Of a stretch of 64,000 nucleotides of DNA, positions 39,237 through 49,540 are shown piece by piece. Every line of letters starts with the position of its first letter. Within the stretch, counting starts at the first letter, position 1. This stretch comes from Flavobacterium channae (GTDB lineage Bacteria; Bacteroidota; Bacteroidia; Flavobacteriales; Flavobacteriaceae), in contig NZ_CP089096.1 in NCBI RefSeq assembly GCF_021172165.1, positions 806,001 through 870,000 of the forward strand. Reading direction: 5' to 3'. The translations under genes were made by a program, and so were the position numbers. The notes beneath the pieces were generated by a model. That model did not search any database. It was given only the letters and a program-made list of their open reading frames with translations, and had not been told where the DNA came from.

Positions 39237-39494
39237 TCAAGGAACTGGATCGTAACCGCTTCTTCCCCAAGGATGGCAACTAAAAATTCTTTTTAAAGCT
39301 AACCAACCTCCTTTGAAAATGCCATGTTTTTGTAATGCTTGAATTGTATAGGTTGAACAAGTAGGTTCAAAACGACATGTTGCGGGTGTTAATGGAGAAA
39401 TGACAACTTGATAAAATCGTACCAATAAAACAAATGGAAATATTATCCACTGTTTTAAAGTTTTCGGATTTGAAGAAGTGTGATTGCTACACAT
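39237..39494 (-). CDS. yidD: Membrane protein insertion efficiency factor YidD
   Basis: 85 residues matching the full YidD signature: [39 protein letters not shown] and [17 protein letters not shown]. It assists YidC-mediated insertion at the inner membrane through an amphipathic N-terminal helix. I choose the ATG at 39494 (MCSNHTSS). A longer frame from 39530 begins inside the terminator hairpin of the upstream cysS gene, and its extra residues are not family-like. It normally sits near rpmH/rnpA; here it is between cysS and lgt. Confidence 0.92.
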   Translation of the reverse strand: MCSNHTSSNPKTLKQWIIFPFVLLVRFYQVVISPLTPATCRFEPTCSTYTIQALQKHGIFKGGWLALKRIFSCHPWGRSGYDPVP

Positions 39495-39514
39495 GGTTTT
39501 GAATTCTATTAGAT

Positions 39515-39541
39515 AAAAAAAGAATCTCATAAAGAGATTCT
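39515..39541 (-). terminator. Rho-independent terminator after cysS
   Basis: AGAATCTC-TTTAT-GAGATTCT on the minus strand with a run of seven T, 12 bases past the cysS stop. Confidence 0.85.
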
Positions 39542-39553
39542 ATATATTTAAAA

Positions 39554-41038
39554 TTAAGCACTAAAAGTAGTGCCGTCTTTTCCGTCTTTTAATTGTATGC
39601 CTAATGCTAATAATTGATCTCTAATTTGATCCGATAAAGCAAAGTTTTTGTTCGCTCTCGCTTCGTTTCTCATTCCAATTAGCATTTCGACTACACCGCT
39701 TAATTTTTCAGTGGTATTTGAATTTCCTGAAGCTTCATTGCTAATTCCCAATACATCAAATAAAAAACTTGAAATGGTATTTTCTAATAGTTGAATATCT
39801 TCTTGAGTAAGCGATTCTTTTCCGTCGTTTACTAAGTTGATGAATCGAGCGCCTTCAAACAATTGTGCTATCAATATAGGAGTATTAAAATCATCATTCA
39901 TAGCATCATAACAACTTTGTTTCCATGCAGCAATATCTAAAGTAGAAGTTTTGCCGGCTTTTAACATTGGAATTAATTTGTATGAATCCATTAAACGGTT
40001 GTATCCTTTTTCGCTAGCCAACATTGCATCGTTTGAAATATCTAGAACACTTCTATAATGCGCTTGTAAGAAACAAAAACGAACAATATTTGGTTGGAAT
40101 GGTTTTTCAAAGAATGTATTTTCACCAGTTACTAACTCCATTGGAAGAATATAGTTGCCAGTTGATTTGCTCATGCGTAAACCATTCATCGTTAACATAT
40201 TAGTATGCATCCAGAAATTTACTGGAGAATGACCGTTACAAGCTTTACCTTGAGCAACTTCACACTCATGATGTGGGAATTTTAAATCCATTCCGCCACC
40301 GTGAATATCGAAAGTTTCTCCTAAATATTTTGTACTCATTGCAGTACACTCTAAATGCCATCCTGGGAAACCTTCTCCCCAAGGAGAATTCCATCTCATA
40401 ATATGAGCTGGTGATGCATTTTTCCAAAGTGCGAAATCTTGAGGATTTTTCTTTTCGTTTTGTCCGTCTAAATCACGTGTATTAGCAAAAAGTTCTTCGA
40501 TGTTACGATTACTCAATTCGCCATAATTCATTCCTTTCTGGTTGTATGCAAAAACATCAAAATAAACAGAACCTTTGCTTTCGTATGCAAATCCAGAATC
40601 AATTAATTTTTGAGTTAATTCAATTTGTTCTAAAATATGACCAGTTGCGGTTGGTTCAATCGTTGGTGGAAGAAAATTAAATGTGTCTAAAACTTTATGA
40701 AAATCAACAGTATATTTCTGAACGATTTCCATTGGTTCTAATTTCTCCAAGCGCGATTGTTTTACAAAACGGTCATTATCAACATCGCCATCATCAGTTA
40801 AGTGACCAGCATCGGTTATATTTCTAACGTAACGAACTTTGTATCCTAAATGTAATAGATATCTAAAAATAACATCAAACGACATAAATGTTCTCACATT
40901 TCCTAGGTGAACATTACTGTAAACCGTAGGTCCGCAAACATACATACCAATATTTCCTTCATGAATAGGAGTGAAGGTTTCTTTTTCGCTAGAAAGGGTG
41001 TTGTATATTTTTAATGTATGATTTTTATATAATTCCAT
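39554..41038 (-). CDS. cysS: Cysteinyl-tRNA synthetase
   Basis: Class I synthetase charging tRNA-Cys. 494 residues. [17 protein letters not shown] gives the HIGH-type motif as HLGN and a zinc-ligand Cys. The KMSKS-type motif is RMSKSTGN near 270. [10 protein letters not shown] and [16 protein letters not shown] supply the other conserved zinc and substrate residues. The C-terminal helical anticodon region begins around 350. It follows folE after 61 bases on the same strand; a terminator separates it from yidD. Confidence 0.96.
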   Translation of the reverse strand: MELYKNHTLKIYNTLSSEKETFTPIHEGNIGMYVCGPTVYSNVHLGNVRTFMSFDVIFRYLLHLGYKVRYVRNITDAGHLTDDGDVDNDRFVKQSRLEKLEPMEIVQKYTVDFHKVLDTFNFLPPTIEPTATGHILEQIELTQKLIDSGFAYESKGSVYFDVFAYNQKGMNYGELSNRNIEELFANTRDLDGQNEKKNPQDFALWKNASPAHIMRWNSPWGEGFPGWHLECTAMSTKYLGETFDIHGGGMDLKFPHHECEVAQGKACNGHSPVNFWMHTNMLTMNGLRMSKSTGNYILPMELVTGENTFFEKPFQPNIVRFCFLQAHYRSVLDISNDAMLASEKGYNRLMDSYKLIPMLKAGKTSTLDIAAWKQSCYDAMNDDFNTPILIAQLFEGARFINLVNDGKESLTQEDIQLLENTISSFLFDVLGISNEASGNSNTTEKLSGVVEMLIGMRNEARANKNFALSDQIRDQLLALGIQLKDGKDGTTFSA

Positions 41039-41099
41039 TATTGCAATTGCTCAATATTTGTATTTATTGATTTCTAAATTCTAACTTCAGAATTCTAGA

Positions 41100-41771
41100 T
41101 TAAAATTGTGTATCTAATTTAATGTAGTCTAAAAATTCTCTACGAACTTTTTCTTCTTTAAATTGTCCTCCAAATTCAGATGTAACTGTGCTACTTTCGA
41201 TATCACGAATTCCTCTAGAGTTTACACATAAATGTTTAGCATCTATTACGCATGCAACATCTTCAGTTCCTAAAACTTTTTGTAATTCTTGAACAATTTG
41301 AATAGTTAATCTTTCTTGTACTTGAGGTCTTTTTGCAAAATAATCTACAATACGATTCATTTTTGATAAACCAACTACAGTACCATTAGAAATATAAGCA
41401 ACATGAGCGCGACCTACAATAGGAAGTAAGTGGTGTTCACAAGTTGAATAAACAACAATGTTTTTTTCAACTAGCATTTCACCATATTTGTATTTGTTGT
41501 CAAATGTAGATGAACCTGGTTTTTTGCTAGGATTTAAACCGCCAAAGATTTCTTTTACAAACATTTTAGCAACACGGTTAGGTGTTCCTTTTAAGCTATC
41601 ATCAGTTAAATCTAAACCTAATGTATTTAAAATGCTTTCAACATCTTTTTTTATTAATTCTATTTTTTCATCATCAGAAATGTTAAAAGCATCGTCACGC
41701 AAAGGAGTTTGAGCGCTAGTAGCGATATGGTCATTTCCTATTTCGTCCTGAAAATCCTCGTTTAATGTCAT
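41100..41771 (-). CDS. folE: GTP cyclohydrolase I
   Basis: Opens the imidazole ring of GTP to form dihydroneopterin triphosphate, the entry step to tetrahydrofolate. 223 residues: the N-terminal tail of about 30 residues is poorly conserved. TPNRVAKMFVKEIFGGL, STCEHHLLPIVGRAHVAY (zinc Cys and His), GLSKMNRIVDYFAKRPQVQE and DAKHLCVNSRGI (second zinc Cys) follow. Its promoter is a perfect -7 box 40 bases upstream, and it is probably co-transcribed with cysS. Confidence 0.96.
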   Translation of the reverse strand: MTLNEDFQDEIGNDHIATSAQTPLRDDAFNISDDEKIELIKKDVESILNTLGLDLTDDSLKGTPNRVAKMFVKEIFGGLNPSKKPGSSTFDNKYKYGEMLVEKNIVVYSTCEHHLLPIVGRAHVAYISNGTVVGLSKMNRIVDYFAKRPQVQERLTIQIVQELQKVLGTEDVACVIDAKHLCVNSRGIRDIESSTVTSEFGGQFKEEKVRREFLDYIKLDTQF

Positions 41772-41810
41772 TGTACTAATTGATTTTTTTTAGCAATTTT
41801 AAAAGTGATG

Positions 41811-41818
41811 CAAAGATA
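41811..41818 (-). promoter_or_regulatory. -7 promoter box for folE (and cysS)
   Basis: TATCTTTG on the minus strand, an exact TAnnTTTG match, 40 bases upstream of the folE ATG. Confidence 0.6.
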
Positions 41819-41889
41819 ATTAATAAACTTTAAAATTCGTTTTTAAATGTTAATTATTGAAAAAAAAGTAAACTAGTTTAATTTTTTGT

Positions 41890-41897
41890 TAAATTTG
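41890..41897 (+). promoter_or_regulatory. -7 promoter box for the small secreted gene and the first giant gene
   Basis: TAAATTTG, an exact TAnnTTTG match, 36 bases before the ATG. Confidence 0.6.
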
Positions 41898-41932
41898 TGA
41901 CGCTATACATAATTATCAAACTATAACTAATA

Positions 41933-42346
41933 ATGAAAAAAATTTTACTTTTAAGTGTTATTCTTTTATTTCAATTTAGTTTTTCTCAATCAAAACTCGA
42001 TTTAAAGGCGCCAATTTTAAAGGCAATTACAGTTGAGAAAATTGCTGATACTAAATTTGATTACATTAATAATGCTCAAGTTTCATGGGATTTTACTTCA
42101 ACAGATTTGAAAGGAAAACAAGTTTCAATTGAAGTGGTTACCATTTACGATTGTTTTAATGAAGAAAATGCATCTGATTTTAAATCAAAATTTTCTGTAT
42201 TAAATAAAGATAATTTTAAGGTTAAAGGAAATTATCAATTAATACATTTAGATGTAATGGCTAAATGTTTCAAGTGGAGAGTAGTTGTTAAAGAGGCGAA
42301 GTCAGAACAAGTTTCAGATTGGTCTTATTTTTCATTTTTAAAATAA
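41933..42346 (+). CDS. Small secreted protein upstream of the first giant surface protein
   Basis: 137 residues with a signal peptide (MKKILLLSVILLFQFSFSQ). The mature part, about 118 residues, has two Cys (IYDCFNEE, AKCFKWRV) and a beta-rich look, with an ending SDWSYFSFLK. No sorting domain, lipobox or known family is recognised. It ends 3 bases before the ATG of the 2201-residue giant and shares its promoter, so the two are an operon. A role as partner or chaperone for the giant protein is only inferred from this arrangement. Confidence 0.75.
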   Translation: MKKILLLSVILLFQFSFSQSKLDLKAPILKAITVEKIADTKFDYINNAQVSWDFTSTDLKGKQVSIEVVTIYDCFNEENASDFKSKFSVLNKDNFKVKGNYQLIHLDVMAKCFKWRVVVKEAKSEQVSDWSYFSFLK

Positions 42347-42349
42347 ATC

Positions 42350-45300
42350 ATGATGAAGAAATTACTATTATTACTTGTTTTATTTGGTTTTACAACTACA
42401 ATAGCTCAAGTAACATCACCTACTTGTGATTCAGCTCAGGCGATGTGTTCTGGAAATCAAGGACCTTTTAATAATGTTACCGGTACTCCAAGTTTTGGAA
42501 ATTTAGGTTGTCTAGGAAGCACACCTAATCCTGCATGGTTTTACTTACAAGTAGGTACTTCAGGTAATATTGATATGACATTATTTCAAACATCAAATGC
42601 TAGTGGAAATGGTATTGATGTTGATTTTATCATGTGGGGACCATTCAATACATTGAATAACATATGTAACAACTTGGCACTTTATTCTCCTGGTTATACA
42701 GGACCTAATAATGTTGTAGATTGTAGTTATTCGGCTTCTGCAACAGAGCAAGTTAATATTGCTGGTGCAGTTGCTGGTCAATATTATATGTTGTTAGTTA
42801 CCAATTTTTCTGGTCAAGCAGGAACTTATACTTTGAATCAGACTGGTGGTACAGGTGGTCTTAGTTGTAGTATTGTTTGTGGTGTAACTTTAGGTCCTGA
42901 TAGAATTTTATGTGGGTCTGCTACAAATGTAACTTTAACTGCTAATTTTTTACAAGCGCCATCAGCTGCTGGTTCTCCAGTATATTCTTGGTTTTTAGAT
43001 GGTGTATTTCAATATACAACAACAACTAATACAACTACTGTAACTCAGAATGGGGTATGGAGTGTGAGTGTTACACGACCTGGTTGTTCAGATATTGCAA
43101 CGGATGATGTTTTGGTAAATATTGTTGGAGCAGTACCTTATAATGATATTGGGCCTTTTTCAAGTCCAGCAGGTGAGTGTGATCCAATATTTGATTTGAC
43201 GGAATACTTAGATGATTTGGTTGCGCCAAATGATCCTTCGAGTTTTACATTTGAATTTACTGATGGTATGACTGGTAATGTTATTACTGACCCAGCGAAT
43301 TATACTACTAACGATGATACGACAATTATTGTTCTTATATCAGCAGGATCTTGTCAGGAATTAACAACTTTTGATTTATTTGTAGATTGTGTTCCAGCAA
43401 CTTGTGATATCGATTTAACATCAGCTGCTAATACGGCTAATCAATCAATATGTTTAAATAACGCTATTGTAGATATTGTTTATACAGCTACAGGTGATGC
43501 AACAGATGCTAGTGTGACAGGTTTACCATTAGGGTTGTCTGCAGTTTATAATTCTGGGGTATTTACCATTAGTGGAACTCCAACAGAAACTGGAACTTTT
43601 AATTATACAGTTGAAACAATTGGTTGTACTCCTAATTTATCTTTAAGTGGTACTATTACAATTAATCCTAACCCTGTTTTTAATTCTTTAACTGCAAATG
43701 GACCTATTTGTGTAGGTGCTGATGCAATTTTTGATTTATCAGGTACATCTGGAGCAACTGTTCTTTATACAATAGGTTCGGGTCCAGTACAGATTTTAAT
43801 TTTAGATGGTTCAGGAAATGGAACAGTTACTGTTGCTGGTGCAACTTCAGATGTAACTATTTTATTAAGTGAAATTGAAATTGGAAATTGTGAACTTGCG
43901 TTAACAAATACAGCAACTGTTACAGTTTCGCCTACTCCAGCAGTCCCAACTATCACTACTACACCTCCAACATGTTCGACAGATGGTTTTAGTGAAATTA
44001 CTAATTATGATGGTACAGTAACTTATACCTTTACTCCAGCAGGGCCAACTGTAGGAGCAGGAGGTTTAATATCTGGAATGACATTTGGAACTTCTTATAC
44101 TGTTACGGCTGGTAATGCAACTTGTACTTCAGTAGCTTCGGCCTCATTTACAAACGTTGCTACATTATCTGTTCCAGCGGTTCCAACAATTAGTGTTGAT
44201 GCAGCTTCTTGTTCAGTAGATGGAGGTGCTACAATTACAAATTATGATAATACATTAATATATACATTTACTCCAGCGGGACCAACAGTGGGAGCTGGTG
44301 GGGTAATTTCCGGAATGACATTTGGTACAAGTTATGTAGTTAATGCTAGAAATGGAAGTTGTTCTTCTGTAGATTCAGCTTCATTCAGTGTTGATGCAAT
44401 GTTGATTACTCCGGCAGTACCAACAATTTCGACAACTGCACCAACATGTTCGGCTGACGGTTTTAGTGAAATCACTAATTACGATGCTACAGCTACTTAT
44501 ACCTTTACTCCAGCAGGACCAACAGTGGGAGCAGGAGGATTAATTTCGGGAATGATATTTGGTACTTCTTATACAGTTACATCTGGAAATGGAACATGTA
44601 CATCTGTAGATTCTGCATCATTTAGTAATGCGGCTACATTAGCTGTTCCGGCAGTGCCAACAATTGCAATAACTGCACCAACTTGTTCAGCCGATGGATT
44701 TGCTACTATTACCAATTATAATGCAGCTTTAAACTATACTTTTACACCTACTGGTCCAACAGTAAGTGCAACAGGAACAGTTTCAGGAATGACATTTGGT
44801 ACAAGTTATGTTGTTAATGCTGGAAATGGAAGTTGTTCTTCTGTAGATTCAGCATCGTTTACTGTTGATGTAATGTTGGTTACTCCAGCAGTCCCAACCA
44901 TTTCGACAACAGCACCAACATGTTCGGCAGATGGTTTCAGTGAGATTACCAATTACAATGGGGCTTTAACATATACATTTACTCCAGCAGGACCAACAGT
45001 TGGAGCAGGAGGGTTGATTTCAGGAATGACATTTGGTACTTCTTATACTGTTACTTCAGGAGATGGGACATGTACATCTACGGATTCAGCTTCATTTAGT
45101 AATGCGGCTATGTTAGCTACACCAGCAGTACCAACATTTAGTGTTACAGCACCAACGTGTTCGGCAGATGGCTTTGCGACAATTACAAATTACGATAATA
45201 CATTAACATATACTTTTACACCAGCAGGTCCAACAGTTGGAGCGGGTGGATTAGTTTCAGGAATGACATTTGGAACAAGTTATGTGGTTAATGCATCAAA

Positions 45301-48300
45301 TGGAAGTTGTTCTTCTGCGGATACAGCATCATTTACAGTAAACTCAATGTTGGTTACTCCAGCAGTGCCGACTATTGCTACAACAGCGCCAACATGTTCA
45401 GCAGATGGTTTTAGTACTATTTCAAATTATGATGGTACAGCAACTTATACTTTTTCTCCAGCAGGACCAACAGTTGGAGCGGGAGGATTGATTTCAGGAA
45501 TGACAGTTGGAACATCATATACAGTAACTGCAGGAAACGGAAGTTGTACTTCAGTGGCTTCAGCATCATTTAGCAATGCAGCTATGTTAGCTACACCAGC
45601 AGTACCAACATTCAGTGTAACAGCACCAACATGTTCAGCTGATGGGTTTGCAACGATTACCAATTATAATGCAGGTTTAACCTATAACTTTACTCCAGCA
45701 GGACCAACAGTTGGAGCAGGAGGATTGGTTTCGGGAATGACATTTGGAACAAGTTATGTGGTTAATGCTGGAAATGGAAGTTGTTCTTCTGCGGATACAG
45801 CGTCGTTTTCAGTAAACTCTATGTTGGTTACTCCAGCAGTACCGACTATTACTTCAACAGCACCAACATGTTCAGCGGATGGTTTCAGTACTATTTCAAA
45901 TTATGACGGTACAGTAACCTATACTTTCACCCCAGCAGGACCAACAGTTGGAGCAGGAGGATTGATTTCAGGAATGACAGTTGGAACATCATATACAGTT
46001 ACAGCGGGTAATGGAAGTTGTACTTCAGTGGCTTCAGCATCATTTAGCAATGCAGCTATGTTAGCTACACCAGCAGTACCAACAGTTAGTGTTACGGCAC
46101 CAACGTGTTCAGCAAATGGTTTTGCAACAATTACCAATTATAATGCAGGTTTAACCTATACTTTTACTCCGGCAGGCCCAACAGTAGGAGCAGGAGGATT
46201 AGTTTCAGGAGTAACATTTGGAACATCATATACAGTAACTGCAGGAAACGGAAGTTGTACTTCAGCACAATCAGCATCGTTTACAGTAAATTCAATGTTG
46301 GTTACTCCAGCTGTTCCAACAGTTAGTGTTACAGCACCAACATGTTCTGCAAATGGCTTTGCAACGATTACCAATTACAATGCAGCTTTAACATATACTT
46401 TTGCTCCAGTAGGACCAACAGTAGGGGCTGGAGGATTGATTTCAGGAATGACAGTTGGAACATCATATACAGTTACAGCAGGTAATGGAAGTTGTACTTC
46501 AGCGCAATCAGCACCATTTACGATTTCGGGAGTTTTAGCTATACCAGCAGTACCAACAGTTAGTGTAACACCACCAACGTGTATGGCGAATGGTTTTGCT
46601 ACGATTACCAATTATAATGCAGGTTTAACCTATACTTTTACTCCAGCAGGCCCAACAGTGGGAGCGGGAGGATTGATCTCAGGGATGACTCTAGCAACAT
46701 CTTATACAGTTACGACAGGTAATGGAAGTTGTACTTCAGCACAATCATCATCGTTTAGTATATCACAACAATTGCCACAACCAACAATTGTAAGTGTTAC
46801 TAATAATGGACCTATCTGTGTTAACGGAACAGCAACATTTACAATAAATGCAACGTCTAATACACAAGTAAGTTATAGTATTAATGGAAATGCACCACAA
46901 ACAGTTGCAATTAATGCATCAGGAGTTGGAGTGGTTTCGGTTACAGGAGTTACAGGTAGTACTACATTGAGTACAATAAGCGTGTCGGATGGTATCTGCT
47001 CTTCAAATGTAGTTGTGAGTTCAACTGTTACGTTATATCCAAACACAACTATTGCATTAGTTTCTGCATCAGGAACTGATAATCAAACAAGATGTGCAGG
47101 AGTTACTATTGATCCAATTCAATATCAAGTAACAGGAACAGCAACAAATGTGGTAGTTACTGGTTTACCTACAGGTATTACTTCTAGTTATAATGCAGCT
47201 ACAGGTTTGGTTACAATTTCTGGGTCTGCTAATAATGGAGGTGCTTATAATTATACAATTACTACTTCAGGAGGATGTAGTCCTCAGGCTGTAGCAAATG
47301 GTTCTGTAACGATAACAGGTCGTCCAGTATTGAGCTATACGGTAACTAATACAGTATGTGACGGAAGTACTTTAGATTTTGTACTAAGTAGTAATTTACC
47401 AGGTACAACCTATGTTTGGAGTGCAACAGTATCGAATATCACAGGAGATTATAATACTACTACAAGTGGTACAGAAGCTAATATTAATCAAGTAGCAACA
47501 TTAAATAATCCAGAAGCTATTGGAAGCATAACAATGATTATTGTTCCAAATGCCAACGGATGTGATGGAACTCCTCAAACAGTTGTAATAACAGTAAACC
47601 CTAATCCAGTGGTTGAAACTGTTACAGTAACCGATGATTCTGTTTGTTCAGGGTCAAATGTACATGTGGAAATTACAGGTAACATTAGTGGTATTACCTA
47701 CACTTGGACAGCATTTACAAGTGGTGTTAATGTTGTAGGAGGAACTACATCTGGAACAATAACAGCTACATCGGCTACAACAGGATTCGATTTGCAAGTA
47801 GTTACAAGTAATCCATTAGTTGCAGGAACGATTTATTTTGAAGTAAGTGCAATTCGCAACGGATGTCCTGCATTATTAATTAAACAAAGTAATATTGTAA
47901 CGGTTAATCCAAATCCAGGCTTACCAATTCCTTCACCAATCAAGACAATTTGTAGTGGAGAAGGAGCAGATTTACGAGTTGATGTTTCACCGCTTATTGC
48001 AGGAACTGAGTTAACATGGCAAGTATTGACAGAATTTGGTGTTTCAGGAGCAGCTGACGGAACAGGAGTGGCACCAGTTACAATAAATGATATTTTAACA
48101 ACTACAACAAACGCACAAGGATATGTTATTTACCGAGTTCGTTCGAGTTTAGGAGATTGTCAAGGAGGTTATACAGACTTTAGAGTAAATGTAAATCCGT
48201 CACCACGACCAGTATTAGCTGATAGCAATATTTGTATCACAGCATCAGGAGAGGTATATCAAACGTATACATTAAATACAGGGTTGAATGATGCAGATTA

Positions 48301-48955
48301 TGATTTTGAATGGTTTGATACAAATGGTGATCCAATTCCAGGAGAAACAAGTTCAACTTTAGTAGTAGATGCTGCAGGAACGTATAGTGTAATAGCTACA
48401 AACTGGTTAACAGGATGTTCTTCAGATCCAATGTTAGGTTCGGCAACAGCAACAGTAAACCAAACAATGCCAGCAACAACAATGGCGGTGATTCAAAGTG
48501 AATACTTTAGTGATAATGCTACTATAACGATAACAGTACCAGATGGAACAGGAACATTATTGTATCAGTTAGATGAAGGATCATTCCAATCATCAAATGT
48601 ATTTACAGGAGTAAGTGCAGGAGAGCATACAGTAACCGTTATCGATTCAGAAGGATGTACCTATATGACTGAAGTAGTAATGATAATTGATTATCCAAAC
48701 TACTTCACGCCAAATGGAGATGGTATCAACGATACATGGAACATAACAGGATTGAATCAAGCAGATGCTAAATTGTACATTTTTGACCGTTATGGTAAAT
48801 TATTAAAACAATTAAGTGCAACAACAGATAGTCAAGGTTGGGATGGAACATATAATCAAGAATTGTTACCAGCAACCGATTATTGGTTCTCATTAGATTA
48901 CACAGAAAATGGAGTCGCTAAACAATTTAAAGCGCATTTTTCGATGAAACGATAA
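42350..48955 (+). CDS. Giant T9SS type B surface protein with 12 tandem 79-residue repeats
   Basis: 2201 residues. Signal peptide (MMKKLLLLLVLFGFTTTIAQ; the second ATG three bases on is equally good). Residues 21-170 form a PPC/CUB-like domain opening TCDSAQAMCSGNQG; Ig-like stretches follow. A He_PIG-type unit spans about 355-445 (GLPLGLSAVYNSGVFTISGT). Twelve repeats of 79 residues fill 530-1477, each with two Cys (PTCSADG and GSCTS). Further Ig-like domains follow, then a CHU_C-type T9SS type B sorting domain from about 2112 (YFTPNGDGINDTWN, PATDYWFSLDY). It is expected to be exported and surface-attached, possibly as an adhesin. No PorP/SprF-like partner is adjacent. A terminator follows. 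Confidence 0.93.
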   Translation: MMKKLLLLLVLFGFTTTIAQVTSPTCDSAQAMCSGNQGPFNNVTGTPSFGNLGCLGSTPNPAWFYLQVGTSGNIDMTLFQTSNASGNGIDVDFIMWGPFNTLNNICNNLALYSPGYTGPNNVVDCSYSASATEQVNIAGAVAGQYYMLLVTNFSGQAGTYTLNQTGGTGGLSCSIVCGVTLGPDRILCGSATNVTLTANFLQAPSAAGSPVYSWFLDGVFQYTTTTNTTTVTQNGVWSVSVTRPGCSDIATDDVLVNIVGAVPYNDIGPFSSPAGECDPIFDLTEYLDDLVAPNDPSSFTFEFTDGMTGNVITDPANYTTNDDTTIIVLISAGSCQELTTFDLFVDCVPATCDIDLTSAANTANQSICLNNAIVDIVYTATGDATDASVTGLPLGLSAVYNSGVFTISGTPTETGTFNYTVETIGCTPNLSLSGTITINPNPVFNSLTANGPICVGADAIFDLSGTSGATVLYTIGSGPVQILILDGSGNGTVTVAGATSDVTILLSEIEIGNCELALTNTATVTVSPTPAVPTITTTPPTCSTDGFSEITNYDGTVTYTFTPAGPTVGAGGLISGMTFGTSYTVTAGNATCTSVASASFTNVATLSVPAVPTISVDAASCSVDGGATITNYDNTLIYTFTPAGPTVGAGGVISGMTFGTSYVVNARNGSCSSVDSASFSVDAMLITPAVPTISTTAPTCSADGFSEITNYDATATYTFTPAGPTVGAGGLISGMIFGTSYTVTSGNGTCTSVDSASFSNAATLAVPAVPTIAITAPTCSADGFATITNYNAALNYTFTPTGPTVSATGTVSGMTFGTSYVVNAGNGSCSSVDSASFTVDVMLVTPAVPTISTTAPTCSADGFSEITNYNGALTYTFTPAGPTVGAGGLISGMTFGTSYTVTSGDGTCTSTDSASFSNAAMLATPAVPTFSVTAPTCSADGFATITNYDNTLTYTFTPAGPTVGAGGLVSGMTFGTSYVVNASNGSCSSADTASFTVNSMLVTPAVPTIATTAPTCSADGFSTISNYDGTATYTFSPAGPTVGAGGLISGMTVGTSYTVTAGNGSCTSVASASFSNAAMLATPAVPTFSVTAPTCSADGFATITNYNAGLTYNFTPAGPTVGAGGLVSGMTFGTSYVVNAGNGSCSSADTASFSVNSMLVTPAVPTITSTAPTCSADGFSTISNYDGTVTYTFTPAGPTVGAGGLISGMTVGTSYTVTAGNGSCTSVASASFSNAAMLATPAVPTVSVTAPTCSANGFATITNYNAGLTYTFTPAGPTVGAGGLVSGVTFGTSYTVTAGNGSCTSAQSASFTVNSMLVTPAVPTVSVTAPTCSANGFATITNYNAALTYTFAPVGPTVGAGGLISGMTVGTSYTVTAGNGSCTSAQSAPFTISGVLAIPAVPTVSVTPPTCMANGFATITNYNAGLTYTFTPAGPTVGAGGLISGMTLATSYTVTTGNGSCTSAQSSSFSISQQLPQPTIVSVTNNGPICVNGTATFTINATSNTQVSYSINGNAPQTVAINASGVGVVSVTGVTGSTTLSTISVSDGICSSNVVVSSTVTLYPNTTIALVSASGTDNQTRCAGVTIDPIQYQVTGTATNVVVTGLPTGITSSYNAATGLVTISGSANNGGAYNYTITTSGGCSPQAVANGSVTITGRPVLSYTVTNTVCDGSTLDFVLSSNLPGTTYVWSATVSNITGDYNTTTSGTEANINQVATLNNPEAIGSITMIIVPNANGCDGTPQTVVITVNPNPVVETVTVTDDSVCSGSNVHVEITGNISGITYTWTAFTSGVNVVGGTTSGTITATSATTGFDLQVVTSNPLVAGTIYFEVSAIRNGCPALLIKQSNIVTVNPNPGLPIPSPIKTICSGEGADLRVDVSPLIAGTELTWQVLTEFGVSGAADGTGVAPVTINDILTTTTNAQGYVIYRVRSSLGDCQGGYTDFRVNVNPSPRPVLADSNICITASGEVYQTYTLNTGLNDADYDFEWFDTNGDPIPGETSSTLVVDAAGTYSVIATNWLTGCSSDPMLGSATATVNQTMPATTMAVIQSEYFSDNATITITVPDGTGTLLYQLDEGSFQSSNVFTGVSAGEHTVTVIDSEGCTYMTEVVMIIDYPNYFTPNGDGINDTWNITGLNQADAKLYIFDRYGKLLKQLSATTDSQGWDGTYNQELLPATDYWFSLDYTENGVAKQFKAHFSMKR
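43937..46780 (+). repeat. Tandem array: 12 units of 237 bases (79 aa) in the first giant gene
   Basis: Each unit starts PAVPT and contains ITNY-type, GPTVGAGG and TSY segments. Unit boundaries at 43937 plus multiples of 237 hold throughout, checked at the last unit (46544). Units 1-9 alternate between two subtypes: odd units carry SYTVT and ASFSN-type ends, even units carry SYVVN and MLVT-type ends. Units 10-12 break the alternation. Confidence 0.95.
47340..48955 (+). repeat. C-terminal segment nearly identical to the end of the second giant gene
   Basis: Matches about 58930-60544. From 47633 onward the offset is a constant 11,589 bases net, with long identical runs over the last 700 bases and a few clustered changes near 47880 and 48030. 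Confidence 0.93.
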
Positions 48956-48976
48956 TTTTTACGATTAATATTTTTT

Positions 48977-49007
48977 AAAAACCACCTTGTTTAAGGTGGT
49001 TTTTTTG
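48977..49007 (+). terminator. Rho-independent terminator after the first giant gene
   Basis: ACCACCTT-GTTT-AAGGTGGT with A-run before and T-run after. Confidence 0.9.
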
Positions 49008-49226
49008 TTAAAAAAGCATTTTAAAAGTTATTTGTTTGTTTATAATTATGGTCTTTTCTGAGTTTTTTAAATATTTTTAAAATATTATAGTTAATTATTT
49101 GAAAATTAAAAAAATATTTCAATATTTGTTTATTAACAAAACTTTAATAATTAGTTACTTTTTTTAACAAAAAAGGTTCTAAGAAGTTTGTTGTTGCAAA
49201 ATGAAATCAACCAAAAACAAATATAT

Positions 49227-49514
49227 ATGAAATTTCTCTTAACGATTTTTTTTACTTTTCTTTCTTTTTTTCTTTCAGCTCAAGAGAAGAAAAATACAGC
49301 TTCTAATTCAAAAGATAGCAGTGTTAAAGACACAAAAGATATTATTGTTGTTTCTAAATCTAATAGTAGTGATTCCAATAAGATTAATAAAGTGATGGAT
49401 AAAAAGAATTATCCTGATAATGTTAAAACAGCACCTGAAGAATTTTATATTATAAATGATAAACCAGTTGATAGGGTTACTTATTTAAAATATCTAAGAG
49501 CGAATAAAAAATAA
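49227..49514 (+). CDS. Small secreted protein upstream of the second giant surface protein
   Basis: 95 residues from the ATG at 49227: MKFLLTIFFTFLSFFLSAQ signal peptide, then a lysine/serine/aspartate-rich stretch that looks disordered, and a more ordered end with EEFYIINDKPVDRVTYLKYL. A frame from 49188 would need a TTG start and adds 13 non-signal residues. No family recognised and no Cys in the mature part. It ends 26 bases before the 3667-residue giant gene and so probably shares its transcript, mirroring the arrangement at 41933. About 270 bases of AT-rich DNA lie upstream with a terminator but no exact -7 box. Confidence 0.72.
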   Translation: MKFLLTIFFTFLSFFLSAQEKKNTASNSKDSSVKDTKDIIVVSKSNSSDSNKINKVMDKKNYPDNVKTAPEEFYIINDKPVDRVTYLKYLRANKK

Positions 49515-49540
49515 TATATCTAATATTAAAAATTACGAAT

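Noticed and set aside
45445-46611. Series of 72-78 residue antisense open frames, repeated every 237 bases
   Set aside because: They are the reverse strand of the 79-residue repeats, whose codon pattern lacks stops in that frame; no start signals or promoters accompany them.
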